This document shows, piece by piece, positions 61,667 to 64,000 of a stretch of 64,000 bases of DNA. The translations under genes were made by a program, and so were the position numbers. The first letter of the stretch is position 1; the number at the start of each line of letters is the position of its first letter. The stretch lies in the NCBI RefSeq assembly GCF_964063325.1, contig NZ_OZ061315.1, forward strand, positions 2,728,001-2,792,000, read 5' to 3'. This stretch comes from Hafnia alvei. GTDB lineage: Bacteria; Pseudomonadota; Gammaproteobacteria; Enterobacterales; Enterobacteriaceae. The notes beneath the pieces are model-generated. The model was not told the origin of the DNA. It did no database searches and was given only the letters and a program-made list of their open reading frames with translations.

Positions 61667-62362
61667 CTACTGGCCGTAATAAGCATTAGCGCCATGCTTA
61701 CGTAAATAGTGTTTATCCAGCAACGTTTGTTGCATATCCGGTAGCTGAGGGCTTAGCTGCTGCGAGAAAATCCCCATATAGGCGACTTCCTCAAGCACCA
61801 CGGCGTTATGCACCGCGTCAATGGGATCTTTGCCCCAAGCAAATGGCCCATGCGAATGCACCAAAACCGCAGGCATCTGTTCAGCATCAATATGACGCTC
61901 TTGGAACGTCTGAATAATCACCTGACCGGTTTCCCATTCATAGTCATGTTGAATCTCTTCAGGCGTCATCAACCGCGTGCAGGGGATGTTTCCATAGTAA
62001 TAATCTGCATGGGTTGTGCCCCACGCAGGGATATCTCGTCCCGCCTGAGACCAAATCGTTGCATGACGTGAATGCGTATGCACAATTCCGCCAATATTCT
62101 GAAAGGCTAAATATAGACCTCGGTGGGTTTCGGTATCCGAAGATGGCTTCCATTTCCCCTCAACCACTGCGCCTGATGCCACATCGACCACCACCATATC
62201 TTCCGCGTTCATTCCTGCATATTCGACACCGGAAGGCTTAATCACCATCAGCCCCGTAGCGCGATCGATGCCGCTGACGTTGCCCCACGTAAACGTCACT
62301 AGACCATATTTGGGCAGCGCCAAATTAGCTGCCAGCACCTGCTGTTTCAATTGTTCGAGCAT
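61667..62362 (-). CDS. araD: L-ribulose-5-phosphate 4-epimerase
   Basis: Zinc-dependent class II aldolase-fold epimerase that links L-arabinose (or ascorbate/xylulose) breakdown to the pentose-phosphate pathway, 231 aa, exactly the E. coli AraD length. TWGNVSGIDR, VHTHSRHATIWSQAG (zinc histidines) and LVHSHGPFAWGKDPIDAVHNAVVLEEVAYMG are conserved through to the AraD-like C-terminus (LRKHGANAYYGQ). GGGAG precedes the ATG. No araB or araA is adjacent, so UlaF/SgbE-like use is possible. Confidence 0.88.
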   Translation of the reverse strand: MLEQLKQQVLAANLALPKYGLVTFTWGNVSGIDRATGLMVIKPSGVEYAGMNAEDMVVVDVASGAVVEGKWKPSSDTETHRGLYLAFQNIGGIVHTHSRHATIWSQAGRDIPAWGTTHADYYYGNIPCTRLMTPEEIQHDYEWETGQVIIQTFQERHIDAEQMPAVLVHSHGPFAWGKDPIDAVHNAVVLEEVAYMGIFSQQLSPQLPDMQQTLLDKHYLRKHGANAYYGQ

Positions 62363-62730
62363 CGCTTATCTCCCGCGTTGATAGCGCTATTGTCTAGAAC
62401 AAGGATTAGCGTGGGTATGGGAAAACTGGCTACAAAACACTGGGGAATTGGCTAAATGAGAAGAATTGAGAGCATGAGCAACCGCATTGAGAGCACAATT
62501 CGTTCATATCAATAATTCAAAATAAGAATATTTACCTGTTTTGAATTTACCAAGTGAATATACTAAGCCTCATAGACATAACGGTAATTAGCAGAATTAT
62601 ATTTTGTTGATATGGCCAATGTTAAGCATTACGTTCTGGATTACCAATAACCAACAACTATTTTTCTGAACGAAGCATGTCCTATACTTATATGGAAATA
62701 TAATCGTCAGAAGCTTAAAAGGAGTAAGTG
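62363..62730. other. Divergent region araD / osmB
   Basis: About 365 bases. It holds the araD promoter and, near the right end, the osmB promoter. No gene and no remnant of araBA could be made out. Confidence 0.5.
62681..62689 (+). promoter_or_regulatory. Sigma-S-type -10 of osmB
   Basis: CCTATACTT matches the extended -10 (KCTATACTT) typical of RpoS promoters, about 42 bases before the osmB start. osmB is RpoS-dependent in E. coli. Confidence 0.6.
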
Positions 62731-62949
62731 ATGAATACAACAATGAAACGTTTTGCAGCGGCAGCACTGGCAGTGACGCTGGTTGCCTCTTTAAGTGCTT
62801 GTTCAAACTGGTCTAAACGCGATCGTAACACCGCGATTGGTGCTGGTGCGGGGGCCTTAGGTGGTGCCGTTCTTACCGACGGTAGCGCATTAGGTACCGT
62901 GGGTGGTGCCGCTGTTGGCGGGATCATCGGCCATCAGGTTGGCAAATAA
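62731..62949 (+). CDS. osmB: Osmotically inducible lipoprotein OsmB
   Basis: Outer-membrane lipoprotein of 72 aa, induced by osmotic and stationary-phase stress in E. coli. Signal with lipobox LSAC (Cys24); the mature part NWSKRDRNTAIGAGAGALGGAVLTDGS then a glycine-zipper is nearly identical to K-12 OsmB. AAGGAG lies six bases before the ATG; an adjoining upstream GTG at 62728 is less likely. Confidence 0.94.
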   Translation: MNTTMKRFAAAALAVTLVASLSACSNWSKRDRNTAIGAGAGALGGAVLTDGSALGTVGGAAVGGIIGHQVGK

Positions 62950-62963
62950 TACGAGTTAGCTGT

Positions 62964-62991
62964 GGGCTGATGTTTATATCAGCCCTTTTTT
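62964..62991. terminator. Terminator between osmB and yciH
   Basis: Eight-pair stem GGGCTGAT / ATCAGCCC with a 6-base loop and six Ts on the osmB side, between convergent stops. Confidence 0.85.
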
Positions 62992-63023
62992 GATTAAAAC
63001 GATTTAAACAATAAAATCGCTAA

Positions 63024-63350
63024 TCAGCCGCCGGCCAACTTCACCTTATGACCTTTGGCCTCAAGAAGTTGCTTGAGCAAATCCCGTTTGTCGCCTTGAA
63101 TTTCAATCACACCCTCTTTCACTGCCCCACCGCAACCACACTTCTTCTTAAGTTCTGCAGCTAGCGTTTGCAAGGCCGTATCGTCAAGATCTAAACCGCT
63201 AATCAGGCAAACACCTTTGCCTTTACGACCGCTGGTCTGGCGTTGAATGCGGACGATGCCGTCGCCTTTTGGGCGCGCGACAACCGCCTTCTCTTCATCA
63301 ATTCGCCCAGTTTCAGTTGAGTAAACCAGTCTGCTGTTTTTGTCTTGCAT
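63024..63350 (-). CDS. yciH: SUI1/eIF1-family protein YciH
   Basis: Bacterial homologue of eukaryotic initiation factor eIF1, 108 aa as in E. coli. The SUI1 core is GRKGKGVCLISGLDLDD and KKKCGCGGAVKEGVIEIQGD, ending in GHKVKLAGG. Proposed to check initiation fidelity; the exact role is unsettled. It follows pyrF by 18 bases in the same operon, with a weak ribosome site. Confidence 0.93.
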   Translation of the reverse strand: MQDKNSRLVYSTETGRIDEEKAVVARPKGDGIVRIQRQTSGRKGKGVCLISGLDLDDTALQTLAAELKKKCGCGGAVKEGVIEIQGDKRDLLKQLLEAKGHKVKLAGG

Positions 63351-63368
63351 GGTTAGAATATGTCCTGC

Positions 63369-64000
63369 TTAAGCTAACGATTTTAATATTTCGCGCAATG
63401 TTTCTGCCGGCGCAGGAGATTGGGTGATCGGACGCCCAATCACCATATAGTCCACGCCCGCTTTAGCGGCTTCAACCGGAGTCATAATTCTGCGCTGATC
63501 GCCTGCTGAACTTCCCGCAGGTCGAATGCCCGGTGTAACCAATTTAAACGCCTGTCCGCAGCTCGCTTTCAAGCGAGTTGCTTCATGTGCTGAGCAAACC
63601 ACGCCGTCTAAACCACACTCTTTCGTCAGCAGTGCCAGACGCTCAGCATAATCAGCAGGTGATAGCTCGATGCCGATACCGCGCAAATCCTGTGCTTCCA
63701 TGCTGGTTAGCACCGTCACAGCAATGAGCAGTGGCGCATCTTTTCCAAACGGTAGCAATGCTTCACGGGCCGCTGTCATCATGCGCGCTCCGCCGCTGGC
63801 ATGGATGTTGACCATCCAAACCCCTAGCTCTGCCGCTGCTGCCACGGCATGGGCAGCGGTATTGGGAATATCGTGGAATTTTAAATCGAGGAAAATTTCA
63901 AACTGGCGCTGCTGTAATTCGCGCACGAACTGCGGGCCAAACAGGGTAAACATTTCTTTGCCGACTTTAAGGCGACAGTCACGCGGATCGATATTGTCGA
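63369..64000 (-). CDS. pyrF: Orotidine-5'-phosphate decarboxylase (N-terminus outside window)
   Basis: Last step of UMP synthesis. The frame is open to the window edge, so the start codon and about the first 30 residues are missing; at least 210 residues are present. The catalytic DxKxxD site is visible in FLDLKFHDIPNT, and PGIRPAGSSAGDQRR is the phosphate-binding loop. The segment preceding the first internal Met (DPRDCRLKVGKEMF) is typical PyrF, confirming that the gene continues. pyrF-yciH is the E. coli order. Confidence 0.94.
   Translation of the reverse strand, partial: DNIDPRDCRLKVGKEMFTLFGPQFVRELQQRQFEIFLDLKFHDIPNTAAHAVAAAAELGVWMVNIHASGGARMMTAAREALLPFGKDAPLLIAVTVLTSMEAQDLRGIGIELSPADYAERLALLTKECGLDGVVCSAHEATRLKASCGQAFKLVTPGIRPAGSSAGDQRRIMTPVEAAKAGVDYMVIGRPITQSPAPAETLREILKSLA

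Noticed and set aside
1..64000. CRISPR arrays, tRNA/rRNA genes, prophage or integrase
   Set aside because: No regularly spaced repeats, cloverleaf-like segments, rRNA stretches or integrase motifs were seen on either strand; short RNAs could still be missed by eye.

Overview
The window reads as chromosomal DNA of an enterobacterium (Enterobacterales). Most proteins match E. coli K-12 families closely: PhoPQ, RoxA, NagK-CobB, LolCDE, Mfd, Ndh, CstA, FsaA/YbiYW, AphA, DinI, BssS, SolA, TqsA, TrhO, GntKU, AraD, OsmB, YciH and PyrF. The order is reshuffled relative to E. coli, and several genes are absent from K-12: a membrane gluconate dehydrogenase, ibrAB, a DUF1996 protein and a HigBA pair. 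Moderate GC and this gene mix suggest Hafnia or a near relative. That is inference from content, not a measured identification.

Layout. 0-5 kb: the yegTUV purine/ribosyl-type catabolic operon faces its GntR regulator yegW, with a HigBA toxin-antitoxin pair between them. 5.5-9.4 kb: three-subunit periplasmic gluconate 2-dehydrogenase. 9.5-13.6 kb: a beta-barrel outer-membrane protein preceded by a PhoP-box-like repeat, then phoPQ and roxA. 13.8-15.7 kb: the ibrAB pair (PAPS-reductase-like plus ParB-like). 15.8-24.6 kb: nagK-cobB, lolCDE and mfd. 24.6-28.4 kb: AT-rich accessory stretch with an orphan gene, ycfJ and a DUF1996-DNRLRE secreted protein. 28.4-32.5 kb: ndh, cstA and a ybdD-like gene. 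32.7-37.9 kb: fsaA divergent from the glycyl-radical pair ybiYW, then yciT and a DUF2164 gene. 38-47 kb: aphA, dinI, tehA, bssS, solA, an RcsA-like regulator, a ProP-like transporter and tqsA. 47-57 kb: a PLP-type regulator, trhO, a SutR-like regulator with twin palindromes facing a DMT exporter, a LysR regulator facing a secreted MBL-fold protein and DoxX, a peptide transporter and a DedA protein. 57-64 kb: a FrnE-like thiol oxidoreductase, an MFS exporter, gntKU, araD, osmB, yciH and the 3' part of pyrF.

How the parts connect. Gluconate can be oxidised in the periplasm (5.5-9.4 kb) or imported and phosphorylated by GntU/GntK (59-61 kb, under apparent GntR and CRP sites). Redox control is visible as an FNR box plus PdhR box above ndh and an FNR box above ybiYW. 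PhoPQ may share a transcript with the upstream porin-like gene. No rRNA, tRNA, CRISPR array, intact insertion sequence or integrase was recognised.
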